DNA of 64,000 nucleotides from Fistularia commersonii (lineage: Eukaryota; Chordata; Actinopteri; Syngnathiformes; Fistulariidae). The position numbers were made by a program, and so were the translations under genes. The notes under the pieces were generated by a model. The model ran no database searches. It worked only from the letters and a program-made list of their open reading frames with translations, and was not told the origin of the DNA. Of this stretch, positions 53,401-58,888 are shown piece by piece (within the stretch, counting starts at the first letter, position 1; every line of letters begins with the position of its first letter). The DNA is taken from the NCBI GenBank assembly GCA_037954325.1, contig JBBMNZ010000001.1, positions 3,364,232-3,428,231 of the forward strand, read 5' to 3'.

Positions 53401-55587
53401 ATTATAAACCATATACAGCTATAAAAGCAATATATCAATAATATAAATTTTAGTATAAAAAATAAAAAAATTACATATTTATATATATATATATATGTAT
53501 ATACACATATATACACACATATATTATATGATATATAAAAATAAAACATTATTAGAATAATATAATAATTAAAATAATAATATGTTTATATCTTTTATCT
53601 GTGATCAGCTGTGCTCCCCTGAAAGATGAAATAGAAAAAAAAATGAAAATGAAATATGAGAGAGCAGAAATTGGTCCCTAATTCAGTCTGCAAAACATAA
53701 TAAAAGTTTTTTTTTTCAACCTGCAAAAGAATCATTAAATTTATGAAAAATAAGCCGAAAAAAGGAAAAAATAACAAACAAGGGTTATTTGTAAGTTTAT
53801 CTGAAGTAGTTAAAAGTCAAATATGGGGAAATATTTAAAACAAGGTAAGAGAAAATCGAAGTTATTTTCTGCCTGATAATAAAATAAATCCATAATTGCC
53901 TCAAAATTAACTAAAATATATTAAAAAAGGAAAATGAAATAAAGTTAGAAATCAGTAAGAGTTTGTCAAAATGTATTGAGCATTGATTGGTAAATATTAG
54001 AAAATGAATGACAGGTGATGAAGACGCAAGCAGAAGATGGAAGTGAATAAATGTATGCATGAATGAATGAATGAGATGACATCGGCAAACGTCTAGCGGA
54101 AACAACGAATCTGCACAGGAAGTTTTAAAAAATGCTTACAATGGAGGATACCACCTGTTAAACATTGGAGGAGGGAAGATAACTTCCTGGATGGACGGCT
54201 GACGGAGGTTCTGTCTGCAGGCATCAACGTGGGGCCGGTGGTGGCGGGCGTCATCGGGGCGCGGCGACCCCAGTACGACATCTGGGGTAACACGGTCAAC
54301 GTGGCGAGCAGGATGGACAGCACCGGCGTCCAGGGGAAGATCCAGGTGCCTTCTCCTTCTCACTGTGACCTTCACTTGACCTGCACCCAAAGTCGCTCCG
54401 ATCTGACCTTCGGAGCGACTTTGGGTTTCGGTTCTCGAGCGTCAGGTGTAATTGTGTCTGCATTGTAATAACAATGGGATAACAAAGGCATGAGTTTCAG
54501 GTTCCACGTTCTAATCCATTTTTCTCTCTGTGGAGTCTTCATGTTCTCCCCATGCATGCCTGGGTTTTCTCCGTCTTCTCCTCATGCATCTCTGGGTTCT
54601 ATTTGTGGGTTCCACCCATGTTCCTTATGTGCCTACCTGGTTCCCTCCTTGTTATTAACACGCCTTGGTTCCCTCCATGTTCTTCACATGCCTACCTTGG
54701 TTCCCTCCATGTTCCTTATGTGCCTACCTTGGTTCTCTTTATGTTCTTCACATGCCTACCTTGGTTCCCTCCATGTTCTTCACATGCCTGCCTTGGTTCC
54801 CTCCATGTTCTTCACATGCCTGCCTTGGTCCCCCGCCATGTTCCTTACACGCCTACCTTAGTACCCCCTAGTTCCTTATGTGCCCACCTTGGTTCCCTGC
54901 ATGTTCCTTACATGTTTATCTTGGTTCCCCCCATGTTGTTAACATGCCTACCTTGGTTCTCTCCATGTTCTTCACATGCTTACCTTGGTTCTCTTTATGT
55001 TCTTCATATGCCTACCTTCGTTCCCTCCATGTTCCTTACATACCTACCTTGGTTCCCTCCATGATGACCATCTTCCTCCTGAACCGAACAGTCCATTGTC
55101 CAACACCATTCATTGTCCATTGAACCTGAACCTGTGCGCAGGATGAGCATGTATGACAAACCAATGAATGCATGAATACATGAATGAATGAAAGAAGTTC
55201 TTCCAATCAACAGAAGCTGTTGAAAAGCCTTAAATGATAGTTTCTTGTTTCTGACTTGAACTCTCGTCTCCCCAGGTGACGGAGGACGTCTACCGCCTCA
55301 TCACCGACCACTACAACTTCGTGTGCCGCGGCCAGGTGAGCGTCAAGGGCAAAGGTCAGATGCTCACTTACTTCCTGGAAGGTCGCAGGCGTAGCGGCGG
55401 CCGACTGTCGCACGGCGAGCGCCGCGCCGGAGCCTTCGCCACTAGTAGCGTGTGCACCAGGTTAAGCCCCGCCCCCACGGTCGCCGCCTTCGCCGCCGTC
55501 CGCGCTCCGAGCCCCTGCCCGGCCAAGGCCACCACCTCCGCCAGCACCATCAGGTACCTGCCGTCAGTCCCCGCCGCCATGGTGTGA
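22856..55587 (+). CDS. adcy1: adcy1, adenylyl cyclase type 1 (complete gene, 20 exons)
   Basis: Joining the 20 exons gives 3411 nt: 1136 codons plus TGA. This is close to the usual length of about 1120 for vertebrate AC1. The order is that of a class III membrane cyclase: cytosolic N-terminus, TM1-6 (about 72-240), C1a (about 300-490), C1b with the calmodulin-binding segment (about 504-531), TM7-12 (about 620-820), C2 (about 870-1070) and a short tail. C1 keeps both metal-binding aspartates (D319 in FADIVGF, D363 in ILGDCYYC). C2 keeps K934 (EKIKT), D1011, N1018 and R1022 (DIWGNTVNVASR). It converts ATP to cAMP and in the family is stimulated by Ca2+/calmodulin and Gs, mainly in neurons. I assign AC1 rather than AC8 or AC3 from IKPAKRMKFKTVCYLLVQLM and GVWQLMLVT. 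I cannot decide between the teleost a and b copies. Confidence 0.95.
23540..23556 (-). other. tRNA T-arm / Pol III B-box-like motif at the start of intron 1
   Basis: On the minus strand GCGGGTTCGAATCCCGC is a perfect five-base-pair stem with a TTCGAAT loop and an exact B-box (GGTTCGAATCC). It begins 13 bp after the exon 1 donor. The flanks do not fold into a tRNA and no A-box was found, so it is a SINE or tRNA scrap, or chance. Confidence 0.4.
23720..24080. repeat. Homopolymer-rich part of intron 1
   Basis: Multiple T, A and C runs (C runs near 23802 and 23950, T runs near 23726 and 24058). No other feature. Confidence 0.8.
24388..24515 (+). repeat. SINE-like tail fragment in intron 1
   Basis: GTTGGACGTTCCTATATG, CCTGTGATTGGCTGATGA and AGGATAAGTGTTGGATAATG follow the order of the SINE tail. 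Confidence 0.55.
24596..25330. repeat. Degenerate minisatellite (AATCTGACGTTAAATTGAYG) in intron 1
   Basis: About 35 units of roughly 18-21 bp, all variants of TAATCTGAYGTTAAATTGA. Unit length and sequence drift more at both ends than in the middle (about 25030-25190), where copies are nearly identical. Confidence 0.85.
25850..25999 (+). CDS. adcy1: adcy1 exon 2 (residues 225-274): TM6 and linker helix
   Basis: 150 nt in phase 0 between GTCACGCAG and GTGAGG. It reads LVANAVLFTSVNVSGAFVRI, the last transmembrane helix of the first bundle, then RAQRKVFLQARNCIEERLRL and EDENEKQ, the amphipathic helix leading into C1a. Confidence 0.95.
26181..26755 (-). mobile_element. LINE 3' UTR fragment (Rex-like) with an internal tandem duplication
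   Basis: Begins TAAGATAAGATAATACTTTA then TTGATCCCCAAATGGG, the reverse complement of a CCC..GGGATCAATAAAGT tail with a short TTATC repeat, typical of fish CR1/Rex-type LINEs. Inside, a unit of about 170 bp (AAAAGATAGMAAAWGACGTCC...) occurs twice (about 26297-26462 and 26463-26630). A related copy is at 59127-59345. Confidence 0.55.
26863..26905. repeat. (TA)n microsatellite in intron 2
   Basis: Uninterrupted TA tract followed by a short TG tract. Confidence 0.95.
27340..27435 (-). repeat. Unclassified dispersed repeat, copy B
   Basis: GTCTGACATCTAACCATTTC, ACACATGGGTCACATG, then CTGCAAAACTCTAGCAAGCG and GTTACTTAGTTATCC. This is the reverse complement, with small changes, of 13030-13140. 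It lies in intron 2. Confidence 0.6.
27436..28860. other. Intron 2 sequence, no feature beyond one CRE
   Basis: Mixed sequence. A full TGACGTCA lies at 27666-27673. No exon or transposon is recognised. Confidence 0.5.
28860..29261. repeat. (CA)n cluster in intron 2
   Basis: CA tracts at about 28860-28882, 28996-29044 (interrupted) and 29191-29261. Confidence 0.9.
29380..30400. other. AT-rich intron 2 sequence
   Basis: Strongly AT-rich, with a 25-base T run at about 30121-30145. No gene or recognisable element. Confidence 0.6.
30406..30524 (+). CDS. adcy1: adcy1 exon 3 (residues 275-314): start of C1a
   Basis: 119 nt from CTCCGCAG to donor GTACGT, encoding ERLLMSLLPRNVAMEMKEDF and then PPERIFHKIYIQRHDNV. 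ERLLMSLLP is the class III cyclase entry motif. It ends with two bases of a Ser codon shared with exon 4. Confidence 0.95.
30945..31460. repeat. Direct tandem duplication of about 258 bp in intron 3
   Basis: TCTACTCCCATGACAAAGTT begins at 30962 and 31222, and TGACGCTATTTGAT follows at 31141 and 31398. The two copies match over most of their length with small changes and different (TA)n lengths, so this is an old segmental tandem duplication. Confidence 0.85.
32680..32785 (+). repeat. SINE-like tail fragment in intron 3
   Basis: GGCTCTGTGATTGGCTGCTG, GTGATTGACAGGTGAATCCC and CGCCTCTGGCCCCAGCAACC match the SINE tail module. Confidence 0.55.
33272..33383 (+). CDS. adcy1: adcy1 exon 4 (residues 314-351): first catalytic metal site
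   Basis: 112 nt from CCTGCAG to GTAAGC. SILFADIVGFTSLASQCTAQ contains D319, the first Mg2+-binding aspartate of C1. ELVKLLNELFGKFDELAT follows. Phase 0 at the end. Confidence 0.96.
33384..35100. other. Intron 4, AT-rich with one purine-rich block
   Basis: Contains a CA tract (34099-34126), a GGA-rich purine block (34208-34298) and a short TG tract (34364-34380). The remainder is AT-rich with no recognised element. Confidence 0.6.
35131..35461. repeat. Long (TG)n tracts in intron 4
   Basis: TG at about 35131-35190 and 35384-35461, with interrupted TG and CA between. Confidence 0.95.
35899..36100. repeat. (GT)n and (CA)n bracketing exon 5
   Basis: GT tract 35899-35935 forms the acceptor region; CA tract 36075-36098 follows the donor. 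The two are complementary in the transcript. Confidence 0.93.
35939..36066 (+). CDS. adcy1: adcy1 exon 5 (residues 352-394): second catalytic metal site
   Basis: 128 nt encoding ENHCRRIKILGDCYYCVSGL then HAHCCVEMGLDMIDTIA. D363 in ILGDCYYC is the second metal ligand. The acceptor is a bare (GT)n tract ending TGCAG; eight bases after the GTGAGT donor a (CA)n tract begins. Loss of this 128-nt exon would shift the frame. Confidence 0.96.
37190..37355. repeat. Diverged tandem duplication with two X-box-like motifs, intron 5
   Basis: AGCTAAAGCTAACA is followed by a GTCGCCATGGTAAC motif (37234-37247) in the first copy and by GTTGTCATGGTAAC (37339-37352) in the second, about 105 bp apart. The first fits the RFX X-box consensus GTNRCC-N2-RGYAAC exactly. 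Confidence 0.45.
37850..37920 (+). repeat. SINE-like tail fragment in intron 5
   Basis: CTGGGTTAAGCCCCGCCTCC with preceding CTGACTGACACT matches the SINE tail. A TG tract follows at 37938-37957. Confidence 0.45.
38112..38270 (+). CDS. adcy1: adcy1 exon 6 (residues 394-447): C1a
   Basis: 159 nt from CCTGCAG to donor GTCAGT. Reads VEATEVDLNMRVGLHTGRVL then GLRKWQYDVWSNDVTLANVM. GLHTGRVLCGVLG and WQYDVWSNDVTLAN are C1 signatures of calmodulin-sensitive cyclases. Donor GTCAGT is weaker than its neighbours. Confidence 0.95.
38289..38332. repeat. (CA)n at the start of intron 6
   Basis: CA tract beginning about 18 bp after the exon 6 donor. Confidence 0.93.
39214..39355 (+). CDS. adcy1: adcy1 exon 7 (residues 447-494): end of C1a
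   Basis: 142 nt after CTGCCACAG, encoding KVHITRTTLECLNGDYEVEP, GLGHERHAFLQ and IETFFIVPSHRRK, then donor GTAGGA. The last residues are the C1a to C1b border. The preceding intron ends in a G-rich segment (39131-39163). Confidence 0.95.
39531..39900. repeat. T run, diverged direct repeat and (TA)n in intron 7
   Basis: A T run of about 28 bases (39533-39560). Then AAAGGTGGAAAGTACCTC...TTATTTGTCTATTTAAAGTG appears at about 39667 and again at about 39762, the second copy holding a TA tract (39821-39851). Confidence 0.8.
39959..40288. mobile_element. hAT-like MITE in intron 7
   Basis: The left end CAGGGGTGGGCAATG and right end ATGCCCAGGTTTG are imperfect inverted termini. GCCAGGCCACATTTCTT and GGCGGGCCGGATAAAA are the usual inner parts of this vertebrate hAT MITE. 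The 8-bp flanks GTACAGAG and ATATAGAG agree at six positions, as expected for an aged hAT target duplication. It ends about 65 bp before exon 8. Confidence 0.7.
40355..40510 (+). CDS. adcy1: adcy1 exon 8 (residues 495-546): calmodulin-binding C1b segment
   Basis: 156 nt, phase 0 at both ends. IKPAKRMKFKTVCYLLVQLM followed by HCRKMFKA (about 504-531) is the basic amphipathic helix that binds Ca2+/calmodulin in AC1 and is the strongest evidence for the subtype. EIPFSNVMTCEDDDK closes the exon. Donor GTGAGG. Confidence 0.97.
42361..42900. repeat. Minisatellite (CCCAACTAGCCATGCCCACT) in intron 8
   Basis: About 20 units of roughly 25-27 bp built from ACCCAACTAGCCATGCC and CACTGCAT variants. A larger segment (42390-42450) is repeated about 390 bp later (42781-42840). 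The first copy carries a complex insertion (see findings). Confidence 0.85.
43040..43234 (+). CDS. adcy1: adcy1 exon 9 (residues 547-611): C1b to second membrane domain
   Basis: 195 nt from CTGACAG to GTGAGC. RRALRTASEKLRNRTSFS is conserved; SAPAVQHSPATRVNRYIGRL is partly variable; IEARQTESETSDLNYITLFY leads to the membrane. In mammals this segment carries inhibitory CaMKIV phosphorylation sites; I have not mapped them here. Confidence 0.94.
43449..43662. repeat. (TG)n tracts in intron 9
   Basis: TG at 43453-43496, ending TGCAG like a splice acceptor, and at 43630-43662. Confidence 0.93.
44176..44511 (-). other. Unidentified open frame in intron 9, antisense
   Basis: The minus strand is open for 111 codons, with ordinary non-repetitive amino-acid use: PQTVVTVRGVDPNRVPNSAT, WAGNVFIDPVEIFPVPPPGP, then EQATIDGGGFDELMNI. 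A CATTTCAG just before PQTVV looks like an acceptor. I do not recognise the protein. It could be a retrotransposon ORF remnant, a processed fragment or chance. It does not belong to adcy1, which runs the other way. Confidence 0.3.
44713..44810 (+). CDS. adcy1: adcy1 exon 10 (residues 612-644): TM7
   Basis: 98 nt encoding YHQVYDDHF then ICAVVLSLILAALFGLIYLL. The acceptor follows a (TG)n tract (about 44690-44704, TCTCCCAG). After donor GTACGT comes an interrupted (CA)n run (44826-44865). The last codon (Gln) is completed by exon 11. Confidence 0.94.
44995..45079 (+). CDS. adcy1: adcy1 exon 11 (residues 644-672): TM8
   Basis: 85 nt after TCCCTCAG, reading GMLVLLLLVLCVCFHVACVM and YLHLTSVQ. Donor GTAGGG. 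The intron before it is only 184 bp. Confidence 0.93.
45370..45712 (+). mobile_element. LINE 3' UTR fragment (Rex-like), plus orientation
   Basis: Ends CTCTGGCACAACCATTTCCT, TCGGGATTAATAAATT and a (TTATC)n-like tail, the typical 3' end of fish CR1/Rex LINEs. The reverse copy at 52065-52230 shares the CCGAAGGAAATTGTTGTGCC stretch. It lies in intron 11. Confidence 0.6.
45783..45872 (+). CDS. adcy1: adcy1 exon 12 (residues 673-702): TM9
   Basis: 90 nt, phase 0 at both ends, encoding CQPSCLTIQIRTLLAVFLVL then LTYSVTQTCV. Its pyrimidine tract is a CCT/CTT-rich simple repeat (45739-45778). Donor GTGAGC. The next intron is only 124 bp. Confidence 0.93.
45997..46259 (+). CDS. adcy1: adcy1 exon 13 (residues 703-790): glycosylated loop, TM10-11
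   Basis: 263 nt. The loop has two N-glycosylation sequons, N714 (NSS) and N729 (NGT), as expected for the extracellular TM9-TM10 loop. MSYALLSCVAGTLTVVPYLR and LPKIILLLLLSVTYTVVMET are the next two helices, the second followed by SGYRQEVG. Donor GTAGGC; the 3' intron is 143 bp. The loop sequence is the least conserved part of the protein. Confidence 0.92.
46362..46565. repeat. (TG)n tracts flanking exon 14
   Basis: TG 46362-46397 before the acceptor and GT 46530-46565 forming the donor and the start of intron 14. Confidence 0.93.
46403..46529 (+). CDS. adcy1: adcy1 exon 14 (residues 790-832): TM12
   Basis: 127 nt encoding GFLHTQGYDPVLAVLLFSGA and LHCRQLDLKLRLDYLWATQ. A (TG)n tract precedes the TTCCAG acceptor. 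The donor is itself the first unit of a (GT)n tract. A 23-bp piece of this exon (46432-46454) recurs exactly in intron 8. Confidence 0.94.
46956..47072 (+). CDS. adcy1: adcy1 exon 15 (residues 833-871): start of C2
   Basis: 117 nt in phase 0: AEEERDDMEKVKLDNKRILF then NLLPAHVAQHFLMSNPRNM. NLLPAHVA is the C2 counterpart of the C1 SLLPRNVA motif. The upstream pyrimidine tract is a (CTT)n-like microsatellite (46858-46939). Donor GTGAGG. Confidence 0.96.
47073..48780. other. AT-rich part of intron 15, no element recognised
   Basis: Mostly AT-rich, with a T run near 47650, CA/TGCA repeats at about 47730-47770 and a diverged direct repeat of AGACACTTTACACTTTA (47890-47960). Confidence 0.6.
48785..49470. 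repeat. CA-rich compound minisatellite in intron 15
   Basis: A block GAATTTCAGTGTTTGTGTAA...AATACAGAAAGACACTC occurs at about 48839 and 48951. A second block, TTTCAGGYGTTATTTGACAG...GATGCATGAATATCTCC, occurs at about 49035 and 49221. Long CA tracts (48893-48939, 49008-49027, 49188-49218, 49440-49463) separate them. Confidence 0.85.
49656..49802 (+). CDS. adcy1: adcy1 exon 16 (residues 872-920): C2 core, GC donor
   Basis: 147 nt (49 codons) from CCCCCCAG: DLYYQSYAQVGVLFASIANF, NDFYIELDGNNMGVE, LLNEIIADFDE. S887 stands where C1 has its metal aspartate, as is normal for C2. The exon ends at GAG, followed by GCGAGT rather than GT. Using the nearby GT (four bases on) would break the frame, so a GC-AG intron is the best reading. 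Confidence 0.95.
50214..50312 (+). CDS. adcy1: adcy1 exon 17 (residues 921-953): C2 adenine pocket lysine
   Basis: 99 nt: LMDKECYRDIEKIKTIGSTY then MAAVGLVPTTGSK. K934 in EKIKT is the ATP-specifying lysine of C2. The acceptor follows a run of about 20 T. Donor GTACGC. Confidence 0.96.
50329..50352 (+). promoter_or_regulatory. MEF2-type motif next to a full CRE in intron 17
   Basis: CTATATTTAG (50329-50338) fits YTAWWWWTAR and TGACGTCA (50345-50352) is a perfect CRE, six bases apart and just after the exon 17 donor. Enhancer function is inference. Confidence 0.3.
50643..51845 (-). mobile_element. Tc1-like DNA transposon, 5' end intact, 3' terminus lost
   Basis: The right border, which is the element's 5' end, reads ATCAAATACTCGTTCTCCCC then ACTGTA. 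This is the standard fish Tc1 terminal inverted repeat beside a TA target. A minus-strand transposase follows. The left border stops at about GTATGACATAAGTACTTGAT, near the end of the transposase 3' UTR; the outer repeat on that side is missing. Antisense to adcy1 in intron 17. Confidence 0.85.
50703..51590 (-). pseudogene. Tc1-like transposase, decayed
   Basis: Two open pieces remain: about 51237-51590 (DNA-binding half, DIRDKIVDLHKAGMGCGTIG, ATTVGTIIRKWKKFKITVNL) and 50703-51158 (catalytic half, GLVFRHDNDPEHT, EWPSRSPDLKPMENLWKELK). The three catalytic acids are visible (SDET, HDND, PMEN), the last two fitting the DD34E spacing. The usual start region is deleted (the frame enters at SATDIRD) and the halves lie in different frames, so it cannot make active enzyme. 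Confidence 0.85.
52065..52230 (-). mobile_element. LINE 3' UTR fragment (Rex-like), minus orientation, intron 17
   Basis: AAGAAAACTTTATTTATCCC then GAAGGAAATTGTTGTGCCAG is the reverse complement of the tail at 45650-45700. Confidence 0.6.
52287..52733. repeat. Minisatellite (CTAACCCAYR) abutting exon 18
   Basis: About 45 ten-base units, mainly CTAACCCATG and CTAACCCACA with CTAAGCCATG variants. A higher-order period of about 140 bp (the TTACCCCGCAAACCCATACT segment at about 52370 and 52510) shows stepwise expansion. It ends 14 bp before the exon 18 acceptor. Confidence 0.93.
52748..52862 (+). CDS. adcy1: adcy1 exon 18 (residues 954-992): C2
   Basis: 115 nt: AKKSIASHLCTVSDFAIEMF then LDAINYQSYNDFVLRV, ending with the first base of a Gly codon. 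Acceptor GATTGACAG sits only 14 bp past a CTAACCCAYR minisatellite, with no normal pyrimidine tract. Donor GTGAGG. Confidence 0.96.
53139..53182. repeat. (CA)n in intron 18
   Basis: Pure CA tract. Confidence 0.95.
53346..53530. repeat. (TA)n tracts in intron 18
   Basis: TA tract 53346-53398 and a shorter one near 53478-53495. The surroundings to about 54100 are AT-rich with no recognised element. Confidence 0.93.
54221..54345 (+). CDS. adcy1: adcy1 exon 19 (residues 992-1033): C2 catalytic Asn/Arg
   Basis: 125 nt: INVGPVVAGVIGARRPQYDI then WGNTVNVASRMDSTGVQGKI. D1011 (adenine contact), N1018 and R1022 (transition-state stabilisation) are all intact, so the enzyme should be active. Donor GTGCCT is the weakest canonical donor of the gene, and a perfect hairpin lies 39 bp downstream. 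Confidence 0.97.
54385..54426. repeat. Perfect hairpin (17-bp arms) in intron 19
   Basis: Left arm 54385-54401 and right arm 54410-54426 are exact reverse complements (ACCCAAAGTCGCTCCGA on the left) around an 8-base loop. It lies 39 bp after the exon 19 donor. Confidence 0.9.
54500..54600 (+). repeat. SINE-like 5' fragment in intron 19
   Basis: CAGGTTCCACGTTCTAATCC, CTCTGTGGAGTCTTCATG and TTCTCCCCATGCATGCCTGG follow the order of the SINE head given at 4360-4615. Confidence 0.6.
54540..55060. repeat. 32-bp minisatellite (CCTTGGTTCCCTCCATG...) in intron 19
   Basis: About 14 units, period 32 bp by direct count (for example CCTT at 54727 and 54759), with core CCTTGGTTCCCTCCATGTTC. The first units grade into the SINE fragment just upstream. 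32 is not a multiple of three, so the open frames over it are accidental. Confidence 0.9.
55276..55587 (+). CDS. adcy1: adcy1 exon 20 (residues 1034-1136): end of C2 and C-terminal tail
   Basis: 312 nt from CTCCCCAG to TGA 55585-55587. VTEDVYRLI, FVCRGQVSVKGKGQMLTYFL and EGR complete C2; the lysines of VKGKG lie at the triphosphate-binding site. The tail is Ala/Ser/Pro/Arg rich and diverged, but near the end RYLPSVPAA echoes the YLPS of mammalian AC1, which supports this stop codon. Confidence 0.94.
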   Translation: MTEDVYRLITDHYNFVCRGQVSVKGKGQMLTYFLEGRRRSGGRLSHGERRAGAFATSSVCTRLSPAPTVAAFAAVRAPSPCPAKATTSASTIRYLPSVPAAMV

Positions 55588-56811
55588 CGGTCTCCATGGA
55601 GGGAACGCTCGCAGCGGAGTTTCAGTCCCGACTGGCGCCGGAGGACGATTTGCCCGCGGCTTTGCGACCAATCAGAGGCCAAGGATGTGAGTTCCGAAAC
55701 TTTATTTAAAAAAAGCAAACCACGCACGGTGGACAGCGTAGCATCGACATCCGAAAGACAACAAACATTTGGTCGCTTTTTTTTTTTCCTCTCCACAACC
55801 AAATCAGTGCTGTTGCCTTAGCGACCACTTCTCAGAAACTTGGGGGATTTTGACGCCATTTTTTTTGTCAGCGTATGCCTTTTTATTGGTTTCCATGGGG
55901 ACGTGGGAGGTGGGTGGCGGTGCATGACCATGAGTGTTTTTTAACGTGGTTGTAGCCGGACTGTGCCAACTTGCCAAAACGCATAAAACAAAGCCTTTTA
56001 ATCGTGACCCTCCACCCCATAATTTCCGCTCAACAGCGTCCAGACCCCTTCTGGTGCATGATGTGATGCTGCGTCCTTCCCCCGCCCGTGATGCTTGATT
56101 TCTGGATTCTTCCTCGTCAAAGTTTAGCAATAAATGCGTCTCCTCTTCAACCCCCGGCCCCCAGTCCCTCGCCAGCTCCCGTCTTTTTTTCTCTGCATGC
56201 CGTAGCATCTGGAAACCTCCCCTTTTATCGACCTGACGGTGTTGATGTAGCCAGTAGCTATTTGAAGCATGACTTTTAGATATTTAAAACAAACAAACAA
56301 AAAAAAAAACAACAGCGACTATTTTCTGTATCGTAAGAGTGTGATTTTAATCCTCATGGGAAAAAAAAAAAAAAAAATTGAAAAAATGATAATAATCCCG
56401 CGATGTTTGTTAATTCAGAAGTATTTTCTATAATGGAGATTCTCTGTCCTACTTTTTTCTACCAATGTTAACAAAAAAATTATATATATATATATATATC
56501 AATCTATATAGATAGATAGATAGATATATGCATAAATAAATACATTTAAAAAAAATTGTGATTTTTTTTTTTTTTTTTTTTCCAATTCTTGAGATAATCT
56601 AATCCAGATTATTTATTTCGACGGCGTCAGCATGCGACTCGCGGCCGCATGCCGTAAACCTCCACGACGTGCATGTTTTGACGCCGGCGCGGCATTTCAC
56701 ATTTTCATTTCGAGATAAAACAAACAAAAAAAAAAAAACGGGTTGTCCTCATGCATGCTCTCCCAAAAAAAAAAAAAAAAAAAGGTAGCAGTTCCTCTTG
56801 AATGTATGGTG

Positions 56812-56842
<31 letters not shown>

Positions 56843-57470
56843 TTCTTCTTCTTCTTCTGTTGGTGTTCTTCACAGCCCGGCGTGGGGAAAATCACCCGAG
56901 AACTTTTCAGGGTTGTTGTTGTTGTTGTTGTTTTGTTTTTTTTTCCCCTCCCTTCCTTATTCCCGCCGCAGTCGACCGGTTTCAAACGTGCCAACCTATT
57001 TTCATAAACATATCAGTCGCGCGTCGAGCTGCGGCGCTGCGAGGGGGAGGGTGGGGCGGAAATGTTTATTTATTTCATGGGAAAGTGTGACGTCTTATCC
57101 CGAGACGCGGCCATTCGAAGGTCTCCTGCTAGCTGTTAGCATTGAGCGCTCAAAGCAAAAGGGGAAAAGTACAAGTAAAGGTTATATATATTTTATTTTC
57201 ATTTTTTTCCTTATTCCGCTCCTGTATATCCGGGGTATTTTTCATACTGTGCGATACGGGTACAACGCCCCGGTGTACTACGACGACTGTACATTGCTTT
57301 TTGTTTTCAGAGAAGTACTATCTGATATCTGTCAAGTTCTTTGGACGTACTTATCCAGATGTTTTACGTGAATGTACATTTTGTTAAAGATGATATTTTA
57401 TACTCCGTGTTTGCACTCGCGGCGATATCCACGTAAGATGATGATGATGATGATGAAAATAAAGCCACAT
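55588..57470 (+). other. adcy1: Probable adcy1 3' UTR
   Basis: No coding signal after the stop. AATAAA hexamers lie at 56129, 56535 and 57458. Simple repeats include A runs (56361-56377, 56765-56783), (TTC)n at 56815-56858, (GTT)n at 56908-56935 and (ATG)n at about 57438-57456. Which signal is used cannot be read from the sequence; vertebrate ADCY1 3' UTRs are often very long. Confidence 0.5.
57458..57463 (+). terminator. adcy1: Candidate distal poly(A) signal AATAAA
   Basis: AATAAA after a short ATG repeat, about 1.87 kb past the stop. Confidence 0.35.
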
Positions 57471-57969
57471 CCTGGGATGGCGGTACTTGTTTTGGGGGGG
57501 GATTTCTTCCTGTTCTCATTTACACACACACATACTGTACACACACACACACACACACACATGCACAAGCAGAGTGTGAATGTATGGAAAGACCTGTTTT
57601 GAAAGATATGTTACGTAAGAGAGGGGAAAAACAGGGTAGGCGAGGCGATCAGCGGCGTTGGGGTCAGTGTCAGAGTCCGGCGGCGTCCCGCCGTTTTTAT
57701 GATCTCATCAGTTAACGATTTAAAAAAAACACAGTTTGTACGTGTGTGTATGTGTGTGTTTGTGTGTGTGTATGTGGGGTTACAAACCTCCCTGTGCTGG
57801 AATCTGGACCCATAGGTATCATGTAGTGTGTGCTACGAGTTTCAATTGTTGATGATGCTCTTGTTTTTCATAAGTTCTCCAGCGGCAAGTTTATTTTCAT
57901 TTTATTTTATTCTCACAACACTTTATACTTGGCCCGATGTGATTAACAGCTGGATGAATTTGCGGAAGA

Positions 57970-57971
<2 letters not shown>

Positions 57972-58018
<47 letters not shown>
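57972..58018. repeat. (TG)n microsatellite
   Basis: Pure TG tract downstream of adcy1. Confidence 0.95.
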
Positions 58019-58019
<1 letters not shown>

Positions 58020-58034
58020 TTGGGGGGGGTCAAG

Positions 58035-58745
58035 TCATAGCTGCTCCAGTGTTAGCTCAGTTAGCTCTGGTGCTAACACAGATAGCTTGAGTGTTAATTC
58101 AGTTAGCTCAAGTGTTAGCTCATTATTGGATTGTTAGTGGTAGCTCCCTTGGCTCGAGTCTTTGGTGACTTAGCTTCAGTGTTAGCTCACTTAGCTCCTA
58201 TGCGAGCTCATTTGGCTTGAGTTTGCTCAGTCAACTCAAGTGTAAGCAGAGCTAGCTCAAGTTTTAGCACAATTGTCTCGAATGTTAGCTGACTTAGCTT
58301 CAGTGTTAGCCCACTTAGCTCAAGGTTTAGACCAGTTACATCAACCGTCAGCTCAGTTAGCTTGAGCATTACCTCTGTTCTCTTGTGTGTTAGTGGTAGC
58401 TTACTTAGCTTGACTATTCGCTTAGCGAACTCGAGTGTCAGCCAAGCTATCTAAAGTTTTAGCACAGTTATCTTGAATGTTAGCTGACTGAGCTTCAGTG
58501 TTAGCCCACTTAGCTCAAGGTTTAGCCCAGTTACCTCAAGTATTAGCCCAGTTAGATTGAGTGTTTGCTCGGTTCTCTCGAGTGTCAGTGGTAGCTCACT
58601 TGAGTGTTAGCTCACTTGGCTCGTTTTTTAGCACTTATCTCGAGTGTTAGATGGCTTAGCTCCAGTGTTAGCTCACTTGGCTTGAGGGCTCACAGTTTCC
58701 TCGAGTGTTATCAAAATTAGCTGGAGTTTTAGCTCTGCTAACAAA
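58035..58745. repeat. Degenerate minisatellite (AGTGTTAGCTCACTTAGCTC)
   Basis: About 35 units of roughly 20 bp, combining GTGTTAGCTC with AGTTAGCTC or ACTTAGCTC. A larger repeat (AGCTTCAGTGTTAGCCCACT...AGCTCAAGGTTTAG) is seen at about 58290 and 58490. Confidence 0.85.
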
Positions 58746-58888
58746 ACAGACCTCGGTATCGGCTGTCACGTGGACAGGGAAAACATTCACCGCTCTCTCT
58801 CTCAGAGTAAACACCCAAAATAGTCAAATATAAATCTAGAAACAGTTATCAGTATTAAAGTACTAGTTGTAATTGTATTTCTTATGAG

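Noticed and set aside
54490..55123. Repeat proteins (PWFPPCSSHAYLGS type) at 54.5-55.1 kb
   Set aside because: They arise from the 32-bp minisatellite. The period is not a multiple of three, so all frames stay open by chance.
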